Below, one piece after another: positions 1 through 6,482 of a stretch of DNA of 12,826 bases. The notes beneath the pieces are model-generated. The model did no database searches. It was not told where the DNA came from and saw only the letters and a program-made list of their open reading frames with translations. The translations under genes were made by a program, and so were the position numbers. Every line of letters begins with the position of its first letter. Positions within the stretch are counted from its first letter, which is position 1. The stretch comes from Pyrinomonadaceae bacterium (GTDB lineage: Bacteria; Acidobacteriota; Blastocatellia; Pyrinomonadales; Pyrinomonadaceae), in contig JAICPV010000020.1 in assembly GCA_025929655.1 (NCBI GenBank), forward strand, positions 1 through 12,826, in the 5' to 3' direction.

Positions 1-2
1 AA

Positions 3-407
3 GAAGAGCTGGTCGACAAGGCTGATCTTCTCAATTTGACTCCTCCCGAGATGACGGTCCTCCTCGGCGGACTTCGCGTTTTGGGTGCGAATGCGAACGG
101 ATCTAAGCACGGCGTCTTCACCGACCGCGTAGGTGTTTTGACGAACGATTTTTTCGTCAATCTGCTCGATATGACCCGCGTTTGGCAGCCGATCAACGGC
201 GACGGCGTTTACGAATGCTCCGACCGAAAATCGGGAGAAAAGGAATGGACTGCGACGCGCGTGGACCTGATCTTCGGTTCACATTCGGAGCTCCGGGCGT
301 TGGCGGAAGTCTATGCGTGCCACGATTCGCAGGAGAAGTTCGTTAACGATTTCGTGAAAGCGTGGGTTAAGGTGATGAATAATGATCGTTATGATCTAAC
401 GGCGTAG
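3..407 (+). CDS. katG: Catalase-peroxidase, C-terminal part (5' end outside window)
   Basis: This is the last 134 codons of a bifunctional haem catalase-peroxidase, which removes hydrogen peroxide in the cytoplasm. The frame is open from the window edge. The protein matches the C-terminal region of KatG closely: an MTVLLGGLRVLGAN segment, then KHGVFTDRVGVLTNDFFVNLLDM, WTATRVDLIFGSHSELRALAEVYA, and a KFVNDFVKAWVKVMN ending close to the stop. In KatG this belongs to the C-terminal domain, which has lost haem but is needed to keep the active N-terminal domain folded. The catalytic residues are upstream of the window and cannot be checked. It is the only + strand gene here and it converges on the thioredoxin-like gene at 583-1173. 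The hairpin at 473-512 is its likely terminator. Confidence 0.97.
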   Translation, partial: EELVDKADLLNLTPPEMTVLLGGLRVLGANANGSKHGVFTDRVGVLTNDFFVNLLDMTRVWQPINGDGVYECSDRKSGEKEWTATRVDLIFGSHSELRALAEVYACHDSQEKFVNDFVKAWVKVMNNDRYDLTA

Positions 408-472
408 GGTTGGTGGCTTTGCCGCTCTATTTGCGGCGAAGCTCTGCTTCGCAGAAAGGTCGAGAATGCGAT

Positions 473-521
473 TGCGGCTCTGCCGCCGGTTAATTTCGGC
501 AGCAGAGCCGCAAAAGTTTTT
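473..521 (+). terminator. Probable rho-independent terminator of katG
   Basis: A perfect 11-bp inverted repeat (TGCGGCTCTGC at 473-483 pairs with 502-512) encloses an 18-base loop. AAAG and then five Ts at 517-521 follow it. It lies 65 bases after the katG stop. The T-run is only on the + strand side, so it suits katG and not the convergent gene. A smaller hairpin at 436-452 (GCGAAG/CTTCGC) precedes it. The long loop makes it less than ideal. Confidence 0.55.
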
Positions 522-582
522 AAGGCCGGTTTATCGGAATAGCTGAGCTTTTTTCGCAGTGGATGTGCACGGCCCATTCGAT

Positions 583-1173
583 CTAACCGGTCGTCGATTC
601 CGATTTCTCCTGCAGCCACGGGATCGAGCGCTGCTGCCATTCATTGTCGGGAAAACGTTCTATGAGTTCGGCGGCGGTCTCAGCGAGAGCCGCACCGTCG
701 TGTGACGCCGAATACCGGCTGACGCCTTTGTAATAAACGGCCTCGGGCGCGTAGGGCGAATCGGGATGGCGGCCGATAATGTCGCCGTAACGGCGTTCGG
801 CCTCGGCCCATTCTTTTTTCATGAACGCGACGCGGGCGAGGCCCATTTCGAGAAATGCCTGGAAATCGTCTTTCGGCAGATAGCCTTCCAACCGCCAGCG
901 TTCGCTGCCTTCCGGTTCCATTACCAAAATGGTCGGTGTCCAGACCGCGCCGAAGCGTTTGAAGTTGCGCGGATTTTCCTTTATGTGCACCCCGAGCGGG
1001 ACAAAATTTTCGTGGATGAACGATGCCAGACCGGCATCGTTGTACGACTCGTCTTCGAGCCGCTGGCAAGCACCTCAGGCGGGGGCGGCGCTGAAATCGA
1101 TCAACAGAGGTTTGTTTTGTTCTTTCGCGGTGTTCAGTGCCTCATCGGCATCCTTGATCCAATTTACGGACAT
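583..1173 (-). CDS. Thioredoxin-fold protein with in-frame UGA at the redox site, probable selenoprotein (UxxC)
   Basis: Read through one UGA (1075-1077), this gives 196 residues with the frame intact on both sides. The start at 1173 has a strong AGGAGG site 8 bases upstream. The N-terminal part is thioredoxin-like: IDFSAAPA (residues 25-32), then UGA as residue 33, then G-A-C-Q-R-L (34-39). The UGA replaces the first Cys of a CxxC motif and would give U33-G-A-C36. The cis-Pro motif of the fold follows as W78-T-P80-T. From about residue 110 the protein becomes helical and TPR-like (EWAEAERRYGDIIGRHPDS, then AETAAELIERFPDNEW). A hairpin 11 bases after the UGA is a SECIS candidate. The likely role is a cytoplasmic thiol/disulfide or peroxide-linked reductase; no signal peptide is seen. 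Alternatives are a nonsense-mutated pseudogene or a base error. A caller stopping at UGA would start at the GTG at 990 and lose the active site. Confidence 0.8.
1044..1077 (-). promoter_or_regulatory. Candidate bacterial SECIS element with its UGA
   Basis: On the - strand the UGA (1077-1075) is followed by 11 bases and then an 8-bp stem, GCGGCTCG (1063-1056) pairing with CGAGTCGT (1051-1044). The stem has two G-U pairs and closes a four-base loop, AAGA. The loop G is 22 bases after the UGA, inside the range known for bacterial SECIS elements (the E. coli fdhF loop guanines lie about 19-20 bases after UGA). The stem is within coding sequence, as it must be in bacteria. Folding was done by eye. 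Confidence 0.6.
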
Positions 1174-1181
1174 AATTGTGA

Positions 1182-1187
1182 CCTCCT
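1182..1187 (-). promoter_or_regulatory. Strong Shine-Dalgarno that fixes the selenoprotein start
   Basis: AGGAGG on the - strand, 8 bases before the ATG at 1173. It places the start upstream of the in-frame UGA, which shows that the region before the UGA is translated and argues against a start at 990. Confidence 0.85.
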
Positions 1188-1241
1188 GAACTATCGTAGG
1201 CCGCATTCATATCACATAGGGTATTGATACATACGCATCTA

Positions 1242-1334
1242 TAACGCGGATGAAGCGGATCGAGCGGATCTTCGCAGATCTGCAGCAGATATTCTGATCC
1301 GGTTTTTTCCGCCTGATCTGCGCGATCCGCGTTA
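1242..1334. repeat. Nested palindromic intergenic repeat
   Basis: A perfect 10-bp inverted repeat (TAACGCGGAT at 1242-1251, ATCCGCGTTA at 1325-1334) bounds a 73-base interior. Inside is a second perfect pair, CGCAGATC (1273-1280) with GATCTGCG (1315-1322), plus repeated GCGGAT words. The transcript from either strand would form a long, imperfect hairpin. It fills most of the gap between the P450 stop and the selenoprotein gene and may also help terminate P450 transcription. Confidence 0.65.
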
Positions 1335-1357
1335 AAACATTTTTCCAATTGCAGATT

Positions 1358-2710
1358 CTAATATCGCGAGAATACCTTCATCCCGATGCCGTTTCGGGGG
1401 CGAAGGGTAACCGACGGCTCGGGTTCGACTGTTTGTCCGTCGGCTAGGCGGAGGCGATATCGTTGGGCGACGGTTGCGATGATCAACTGAGCTTCCATCT
1501 GTGCAAAGTTGTTGCCGATGCACTGGCGCGGGCCGCCGCCGAAAGGGAAGTATGTGAACCGCGGACGGGCGGCGACGTTCTCGAGTGAAAAATTTTCCGG
1601 GTTGAAATCGTCGGGATTTGGCCAGTATTTCGGATGACGGTGCGTGTATGCGGTGAGCAGGAGGACTTCCGACTTTCCAGGTATCGTATGTCCACCGATC
1701 TCGTCGTCATCGATCGCGGTTCGTGCGAGCATCCACGCCGGCGGGTAAAGCCGCATCGCTTCCTGAAAGACCATCAGCGTGTATTGGAGATTGGGCACGT
1801 CTTCAAACGTTGGCGTGCGGCCGTTGAGGACGGAAGAAAGTTCGGCGTGAAGTTTTGCTTCTGCTTCAGGGTGCTGCGAGAGCAGATACCACGTCCACGC
1901 GAGCGCCTGCGTCGTTGTTTCGTAACCAGCACCGATGATCGTTAACGCCTGGTCGCGAAGTTCCTTGTCGCTCATCGCGCTGTCGGTTTCCTCGTCGCGG
2001 GCGGCCATCAGCATTTCGAGCAGGTCGTCGTGATCGCTTTTCTCATTTCGCCGATGTTCGATAACGTCGTAGAAGAGTTTGTCTGCTTCGGCGACGGCCT
2101 TTCGAAAACGGATATTGCGCGGGAACGGCAGGCTCTGCGGCAATTTGAAAAACGAAGTCAGCCGCCGCATCGTGTGTTCGCGGATCACGTCAAATGCATT
2201 GTTAACCGCATCCGCGCCGTAGCTTATATCACGGCTGAAAAGCGCTTTGCCGACAATGCCCAATGTTAGCTGCAGCATCTCGCCCCCGATCTCAAGCGGC
2301 TCATTTTCTTTGGCCCGCCAACGCTCAAGCATCGCCTCGGTCGAATCCGTCATGATCCGCGCGAATGATGCGATACGGTCTTTATGAAAGGCTGGCTGCG
2401 CAAATCTTCTTTGCCGACGCCAGACATCGCCGTCCGTTACGAATAGCCCTTCGCCGGTGGACGGGATCAGCTCCTTGTAAACGCGCCCCTTGTTGTAATT
2501 TCGGCTGTTGGTTTGAAGAACATGTTCGATATGTGCCGGTTCGGTAAGCAGGTACGAAGTCCAGAGGCCTTTGAATTTAACAACGTCGCCCAGCCGAGCG
2601 ATTTCAGAGAAAGTGCCGAGCGCATCTCTACGAAACTTCGGCATCATTCGAAACAGCGAAACGATATCGACCGATGGAATCTCTTTCGATTGGCGGGCTG
2701 CTGTTGTCAT
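1358..2710 (-). CDS. Cytochrome P450
   Basis: A 450-residue soluble bacterial P450, a haem-thiolate monooxygenase that would need separate electron-transfer partners (none are coded in the window). All signature elements are present in order: C-helix W97-R-R-Q-R101, the I-helix oxygen-activation motif A261-G-Y-E264-T-T, the K-helix E317-A-M-R320, a PERF-like region near 369-374 (FNPENF), and the haem-binding loop F390-G-G-G-P-R-Q-C397-I-G with Cys397 as axial ligand. No membrane anchor is seen. The ATG start overlaps the stop of the preceding gene by four bases (ATGA), which suggests translational coupling. It is the last gene of the run that begins with the DUF4386 gene. The substrate cannot be read from the sequence. 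The overall pattern is closer to the fatty-acid or xenobiotic type of class than to a recognisable biosynthetic P450. Confidence 0.97.
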   Translation of the reverse strand: MTTAARQSKEIPSVDIVSLFRMMPKFRRDALGTFSEIARLGDVVKFKGLWTSYLLTEPAHIEHVLQTNSRNYNKGRVYKELIPSTGEGLFVTDGDVWRRQRRFAQPAFHKDRIASFARIMTDSTEAMLERWRAKENEPLEIGGEMLQLTLGIVGKALFSRDISYGADAVNNAFDVIREHTMRRLTSFFKLPQSLPFPRNIRFRKAVAEADKLFYDVIEHRRNEKSDHDDLLEMLMAARDEETDSAMSDKELRDQALTIIGAGYETTTQALAWTWYLLSQHPEAEAKLHAELSSVLNGRTPTFEDVPNLQYTLMVFQEAMRLYPPAWMLARTAIDDDEIGGHTIPGKSEVLLLTAYTHRHPKYWPNPDDFNPENFSLENVAARPRFTYFPFGGGPRQCIGNNFAQMEAQLIIATVAQRYRLRLADGQTVEPEPSVTLRPRNGIGMKVFSRY

Positions 2711-3297
2711 TTGTTTGGCTTGTCGGCCATGTCAATTCGTGCAATAAAGTCGTCAAAATCATGTGCCGACACATAGATCGGAACATTAACGGCTCTCATG
2801 AAGGAGGATGAACTTAGGATGAAGCGTTGGAACTTTGTAACCACCAACAAACTGCTTATGTAATTCGCATCTTCATACGCGCGCTCTTGATATTCATTAG
2901 CGAAAACCGATTGAAGAGGTTCTAGGCCCTTTATTGTCAAATCGACAGTATGTTCGGGTTCCCAATCACAAAGCCAGTCCCAATCTTCTGAAACGCCATC
3001 CGAATCGTATGCGAACAAACTGCAGAACCAACGGTCCGTGTTGATGTCAAAACCATTCATCTCTGTATACAACGCTTTAATTGTTAATCGATTCATTCCG
3101 TCGGTGAAGAATTCGTCGAAGCGTTGAGCAGATTCATGGAAGTCGTTTGTGATCTCTAATTCCGCCGCAATATGAAATGGCGTGCGGGGAAGTGCGAGCA
3201 GTTCATCTTTAGCTCTCGATTCGCAAAACTCGATTTCTCCGTTAAGGGCATAAGGCCTTAGTTCACTTATGATTTCGAAAAGTTTGGCAATTCCCAT
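2707..3297 (-). CDS. Unrecognised protein, AT-rich gene between diiron protein and P450
   Basis: About 196 residues, acidic and rich in aromatic residues, with no signal peptide or obvious membrane segment. I do not recognise the family. Visible landmarks are a Trp/Asp-rich stretch near the middle (EDWDWLCDWEPEHTVDLTI) and a Phe- and Asp-rich C-terminus (SAHDFDDFIARIDMADK). I prefer the ATG at 3297, seven bases after the upstream stop and preceded by GGAG. A GTG at 3324 would add nine residues and overlap the upstream gene by 20 bases. Its stop overlaps the P450 start. Base composition is visibly more AT-rich than either neighbour, and its codon choice differs, which hints at separate acquisition. 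In feel it resembles the small acidic orphan proteins found as immunity or accessory factors, but nothing specific supports that. Confidence 0.8.
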   Translation of the reverse strand: MGIAKLFEIISELRPYALNGEIEFCESRAKDELLALPRTPFHIAAELEITNDFHESAQRFDEFFTDGMNRLTIKALYTEMNGFDINTDRWFCSLFAYDSDGVSEDWDWLCDWEPEHTVDLTIKGLEPLQSVFANEYQERAYEDANYISSLLVVTKFQRFILSSSSFMRAVNVPIYVSAHDFDDFIARIDMADKPNK

Positions 3298-3304
3298 TCC
3301 GAGA

Positions 3305-3841
3305 TCAACTCCAACCGAAAACACGCTTCATCGCAGGGAGCAGGCGATGGCCGGCGACGGTCTCGCGGAAGAATATCTCGTGTTCGAGCTCGACGCGGGC
3401 CATTTCGAGGAGATCGTCGACGCAGTCGTGCATTTCGAGTTCCTTCGCGAAAACAGCAGCGTCTTCGTATTCGACCGAGTTCTTGCTTTCGAGCCGGCCG
3501 GCGAAATACATCGGCATGAACCAGCCGGAAACGTAACAGCTCAGGCCGACCGTCCGCCCGATGGTCCAGAAGACTTTCTCACGAAGCGGACGAGGTTTCG
3601 CACCGAGTTTTTCCAACCACTCGCCGACGCGGCGCCGATGGTCCCATTCCTCGGCCTCGATCTGTTTGATCTTTTCTTTTTCGGGGGATTCTCGCAAGCT
3701 TTTCCAATGCCCGCGATACGCATACGCCGCCGCTACCTCGCCGGAATATGCGTTCTGCAAAATGCGGATCAGGTTTTCTTTAGCGCAGCGGGGCACTTTA
3801 TGCAGGTATTCCAATTCTTGCGAGCTCCGTGTCGGAGGCAC
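3305..3841 (-). CDS. Ferritin-like diiron protein, COQ7-type ligand pattern
   Basis: Up to 178 residues, mostly helical. The spacing of likely metal ligands is that of carboxylate-bridged diiron proteins: E35 (YSGEVAAAY), E65-W-D-H68, a glutamate in SVEYED (124 or 126), and E151-L-E-H154. Two ExxH motifs with two extra Glu is the pattern of the COQ7/demethoxyubiquinone hydroxylase-like branch of the ferritin-like superfamily. A hydrophobic central segment (about 92-115, GRTVGLSCYVSGWFMPMYFAG) could let it sit on a membrane. It may act as an oxygenase or oxidase, or in iron or oxygen handling; the substrate is unknown. The start is uncertain. The GTG at 3841 overlaps the upstream gene by 44 bases, while a TTG at 3814 (with GGAG ahead) or a GTG at 3796 just after the upstream stop would avoid most or all of that overlap. 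Confidence 0.85.
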   Translation of the reverse strand: MPPTRSSQELEYLHKVPRCAKENLIRILQNAYSGEVAAAYAYRGHWKSLRESPEKEKIKQIEAEEWDHRRRVGEWLEKLGAKPRPLREKVFWTIGRTVGLSCYVSGWFMPMYFAGRLESKNSVEYEDAAVFAKELEMHDCVDDLLEMARVELEHEIFFRETVAGHRLLPAMKRVFGWS

Positions 3842-4322
3842 CGGCGTGATACATACGAGCTAACTCGTCCGCATCGAATTCGCAGCCGAAGGGTGGAAAA
3901 CCGATCTCGTTCATCTTTTCGCTGCGGATGAAATCGTCGCATTCCTGTTTGGAAAAATTGTCAACGCTCAGCTCGACCTCATTGCCGTCCGGGTCGCGAT
4001 AGTAAAGCGAGGTAGTGAATTTATGATTTAGCGGCAGGAACGGCCTGATGCCTAGTGCCTTGAGCCGCTCGTACGTAGAAACCAGGTCACCGAAGCTCGC
4101 GACACCGTAGCCGATGTGGTCGATACCCGCCGCGGTGGGAACCCGGTCAACCGTTTCAGGATCTTCGAAAATGACCAGGCGGTGATGCTCGTCGTCGAAG
4201 GTCATGAATGAGAGAAACTCATTCTCGTGCTGCACTCGAGCGTTGAAGACGGTCTTGTACCATTCGACCATCTCCTTGTAATTCTTCGCGCGAATGCCAT
4301 AATGCGAGATGTAAGCGGGCAT
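3798..4322 (-). CDS. VOC-superfamily protein, type I extradiol dioxygenase-like
   Basis: 174 residues, built as two glyoxalase/dioxygenase half-modules. The probable metal triad is visible: H7 in the first strand (MPAYISHYGIRA), H69 in AGIDHIGYGV, and E117 in the YYRDPDGNEVELSVD strand. This 2-His-1-Glu set is the iron site of type I extradiol ring-cleaving enzymes such as biphenyl-2,3-diol dioxygenase. At this length it is a single-domain relative, so ring cleavage is possible but not shown. An extra helical tail of about 50 residues follows the domain (SKQECDDFIRSEKMNEIG and on), which many small VOC proteins lack. The start is well supported by AGGAG at 4332-4336, 9 bases upstream. It lies 26 bases after the DUF4386 stop and overlaps the diiron gene, consistent with one transcript. 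Confidence 0.9.
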   Translation of the reverse strand: MPAYISHYGIRAKNYKEMVEWYKTVFNARVQHENEFLSFMTFDDEHHRLVIFEDPETVDRVPTAAGIDHIGYGVASFGDLVSTYERLKALGIRPFLPLNHKFTTSLYYRDPDGNEVELSVDNFSKQECDDFIRSEKMNEIGFPPFGCEFDADELARMYHAGASDTELARIGIPA

Positions 4323-4348
4323 AATCGATCACTCCTTTTTGGGAGCGA

Positions 4349-5056
4349 TTATACACCCTGTGACAGCGGTTCGAAATCCACTTTATCGTCGTCTTGAGAC
4401 TCCCGAAATCCCTTAATTGCCAGCCAGATCGCAAGAATGATGTGGCAAATTCCCATCGGCGCGAGCAGGTAAAAGTTCACACGGTAACCGAAGAACGGCA
4501 TCGAAAGGCCGAAAAGCTGCAACGCGATCGCTGCCATACCGACGCCCGTGAGCAGACGCGGAACTAAATTGAATCTAAACAAGATGCTGTACACGAGGAG
4601 CAGCGTACCGCTGCCGACAAGCAGGTTCGGGTAATGTGCCCAGTAGCGAGCGTATCGGACCACGTTTCCGACGATCTCGTAGTAACGCGCGTCCGCGCCG
4701 CCCGCCGCCGTGTATTGCTGGCTTATGGTGAGCATCGACATGATCGCCGAAGCTTCGACCGCGACCAGCGCGAGGCCCGCGCCGGTGAGAACGACATAAC
4801 CGATCGCTCCGCGTAACGTAAAACGACGAAATAGCGGGAAGACCGTCGTTGATATCGCGACGGAAACGAACCCAGCCGCAATCAGCATCAATGCCGCAAT
4901 GCTCATACGGTTTGGGTACTGAGCGGCGTTCGTCAAAACACCCGGCGGTCCCATTACCGTCGAGCCGAGCAGCCCGAAATTTACCGTCGAACCGATGACA
5001 GCCTGAACAAGCAAAAGGACGCCCATCGTCCGGCCGATACTTACTGCCGATCCCAT
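4349..5056 (-). CDS. DUF4386 integral membrane protein
   Basis: A 235-residue polytopic membrane protein of the DUF4386 family, whose function is unknown. About six hydrophobic segments can be traced: TMGVLLLVQAVIGSTVNFGL, ALMLIAAGFVSVAISTTVF, AIGYVVLTGAGLALVAVEA, NLLVGSGTLLLVYSILF, GVGMAAIALQLFGLSM and LLAPMGICHIILAIWLAI. The C-terminus is short and charged. The open frame extends to 5179, but I place the start at 5056 because AGGAG (5065-5069) lies 8 bases ahead of that ATG, the protein then has the usual family length, and the extra residues do not look like membrane protein sequence. It appears to be the first gene of the run leading to the VOC, diiron and P450 genes. It could be a membrane partner or carrier for that set, by inference only. 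Confidence 0.9.
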   Translation of the reverse strand: MGSAVSIGRTMGVLLLVQAVIGSTVNFGLLGSTVMGPPGVLTNAAQYPNRMSIAALMLIAAGFVSVAISTTVFPLFRRFTLRGAIGYVVLTGAGLALVAVEASAIMSMLTISQQYTAAGGADARYYEIVGNVVRYARYWAHYPNLLVGSGTLLLVYSILFRFNLVPRLLTGVGMAAIALQLFGLSMPFFGYRVNFYLLAPMGICHIILAIWLAIKGFRESQDDDKVDFEPLSQGV

Positions 5057-5064
5057 TGAAAAAA

Positions 5065-5069
5065 CTCCT
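5065..5069 (-). promoter_or_regulatory. Shine-Dalgarno that fixes the DUF4386 start
   Basis: AGGAG on the - strand, 8 bases before the ATG at 5056. It rejects the longer reading frame from 5179, which would overlap the GrpB gene. Confidence 0.75.
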
Positions 5070-5145
5070 GCGGATGTTGATCTGAGGAAACTCTCAGAGA
5101 GCCTTACGGCTTGAATCGGGAAAAGTTCCGCAAAGAGAGGGCGAT

Positions 5146-5679
5146 CTATTTTCTTCGCAGCGACCGCTGTTTTTTCCAAATCGCCGCGCGACGGTCGATC
5201 TCCTGGATGAACGGGTCTTTTCCATCCATGTACGCTTCGGGGTCAAACGGATGCTCTTTTGCCAACCTGCGCTTAAGATCGCTATAGCGGAGCGCATCGT
5301 TCGGGTGAGCGATCATGAAGTCGCGAAAGGCAAGATGGCGAGCGACCTGCGGGGAACCGATTTCGAAAACATGAACCTGGTGCGTGCGAATGCCGTTTGC
5401 GTCGTCTTTTCGAAAATAACGGCGGCCGGGGATGCCAAATTCGCCCATCGACTCGTACCCGAGCGAGGCCATCGCGGGCCGGGAACCATCGGTCGCTTCA
5501 ACATTCTGCGCTTCAACAAGAAGGTCGATGACGGGCTTCGCGTGTATGCCCGGAATAGCGGTGCTGCCGATGTGATGAATGGCGACGGCGTTCGTTCCAA
5601 GCGCTGCCCTGATACGTTTCGACTCTGCTTGAAACGCCTCCGCCCATTCCGGATCGTACGGGACAACCTCGATCTTCAT
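5146..5679 (-). CDS. GrpB/UPF0157 family protein
   Basis: 177 residues, full length for the GrpB (UPF0157) family, which has a nucleotidyltransferase-like fold. The family signature is clear at residues 35-53: H35-H-I-G-S-T-A-I-P-G-I-H-A-K48-P-V-I-D-L, preceded by VVPYDPEWAEAF. In nucleotidyltransferase folds the G-S pair and following Asp help form the active site. The central R-R-Y-F-R-K and H-V-H/V-F-E region and the C-terminal Y-S-D-L-K-R-R-L-A segment are also typical. No reaction is firmly assigned to most members; fusions with CoaE exist in some actinobacteria. The start at 5679 has no good Shine-Dalgarno. It lies 28 bases after the ODP-type gene stop, so cotranscription with that gene is likely. 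Confidence 0.93.
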   Translation of the reverse strand: MKIEVVPYDPEWAEAFQAESKRIRAALGTNAVAIHHIGSTAIPGIHAKPVIDLLVEAQNVEATDGSRPAMASLGYESMGEFGIPGRRYFRKDDANGIRTHQVHVFEIGSPQVARHLAFRDFMIAHPNDALRYSDLKRRLAKEHPFDPEAYMDGKDPFIQEIDRRAAIWKKQRSLRRK

Positions 5680-5707
5680 TCCATAAAGAATACGCCCGCG
5701 TTCGATG

Positions 5708-6421
5708 CTACAAAAGTTCTTTCATCACGTCGCCGAATTCGCGCAAAGCTTGCGCGCCGTTGCCCATGTAGCTGGAACCGTGCATCGCGGCTATCGTCGC
5801 CGGTTTAAGGTTGATCAGCTTCTGCAGATGTTGTTCGGTTTGTCGCGTGTACGGCATGTAGCCGGCGAGCGGCGTTGCGTCGTAATTGATGAAGGTTTGG
5901 CGAACATGTTCGATCACGCTCTTGTCCGTCAGCGGATCGACGTCGCCAAGCTGGTGGAAAAGGTCGGAACTGAAAAGCGTGCGGTTCGTCTCTTCGAAAA
6001 GCAGGCCCGCCTCCCAGCAATGCGGCAGATGCGGAGTGTGCAGGAATTTGAACTGATATTTTCCGGTCGAGAACGTGTCGCCGTCCATCAGGCCGCGCGC
6101 CGGGCGCGATGTGAAATCGTTCACGCTCACCTCGGCGCCGACGAAACTGCAGACCGCTTCGGCATTCGGCGCAACGGCGAACCATTCGTTCAGCGAGCCG
6201 CATTCGTCCGCCTCGAAATGGCTGAAACCGATATGACGCAGCGTCGCCGGATCGATAAGCGTCGCCACAGCATCGCGTACCTGCGGAAATATCGCCCGCA
6301 TTCCGGTGTGAAACAGCAGCGGCTCATCGTCGCGAACGAGGAACTGATTGAACTGCAGATCTGCTTCGGGAATGAAAAGCGAAAGCCTGAAAACGTCTGG
6401 TGCTATCTCGGTTATGTTCAT
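5708..6421 (-). CDS. ODP-type metallo-beta-lactamase-fold protein (flavodiiron-like, no flavodoxin domain)
   Basis: 237 residues, a stand-alone metallo-beta-lactamase domain most like the oxygen-binding diiron (ODP) and flavodiiron branch. The metal motif is H68-F-E70-A-D72-E73-C-G-S-L. This is the H-x-E-x-D signature of diiron flavoproteins rather than HxHxDH of hydrolases. Further likely ligands are H131 or H134 in THTPHLPH-like sequence, D153 in LFSSDLF, and H214 in AAMHGSS. The residue after D72, His in classic flavodiiron proteins, is Glu here. No flavodoxin domain follows, so it cannot reduce oxygen or NO alone in the usual way; oxygen sensing or binding, or reduction with a separate partner, is possible. 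A strong GGAGG (6427-6431) sits 5 bases ahead of the ATG. Confidence 0.88.
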   Translation of the reverse strand: MNITEIAPDVFRLSLFIPEADLQFNQFLVRDDEPLLFHTGMRAIFPQVRDAVATLIDPATLRHIGFSHFEADECGSLNEWFAVAPNAEAVCSFVGAEVSVNDFTSRPARGLMDGDTFSTGKYQFKFLHTPHLPHCWEAGLLFEETNRTLFSSDLFHQLGDVDPLTDKSVIEHVRQTFINYDATPLAGYMPYTRQTEQHLQKLINLKPATIAAMHGSSYMGNGAQALREFGDVMKELL

Positions 6422-6482
6422 AACGACCTCCGCTAATAAAGGCGTAAAAGCGAAGGCCGGGGTATCAGCCGCGATTGCGCTC

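Noticed and set aside
583..990. A 135-residue protein starting at the GTG at 990
   Set aside because: It is the downstream part of the UGA-containing gene. The upstream frame has a strong Shine-Dalgarno and the first half of the thioredoxin fold, so this is not a separate gene.
1142..1348. A 68-codon frame covering the gap upstream of the selenoprotein
   Set aside because: It lies across the nested palindrome and overlaps the well-supported start of the next gene in another frame; the protein has no recognisable character.
3269..3931. Long + strand open frame opposite the diiron gene
   Set aside because: It is antisense to a protein with two clear ExxH motifs and reads as low-complexity Arg/Phe-rich sequence. 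It is a shadow.
5057..5179. N-terminal extension of the DUF4386 frame
   Set aside because: It overlaps the GrpB gene, and the Shine-Dalgarno at 5065-5069 points to the ATG at 5056.
5705..6436. Long + strand open frame opposite the ODP-type gene
   Set aside because: It mirrors the coding strand of a clear metallo-beta-lactamase-fold gene and has no domain of its own. It is a GC-driven antisense shadow.
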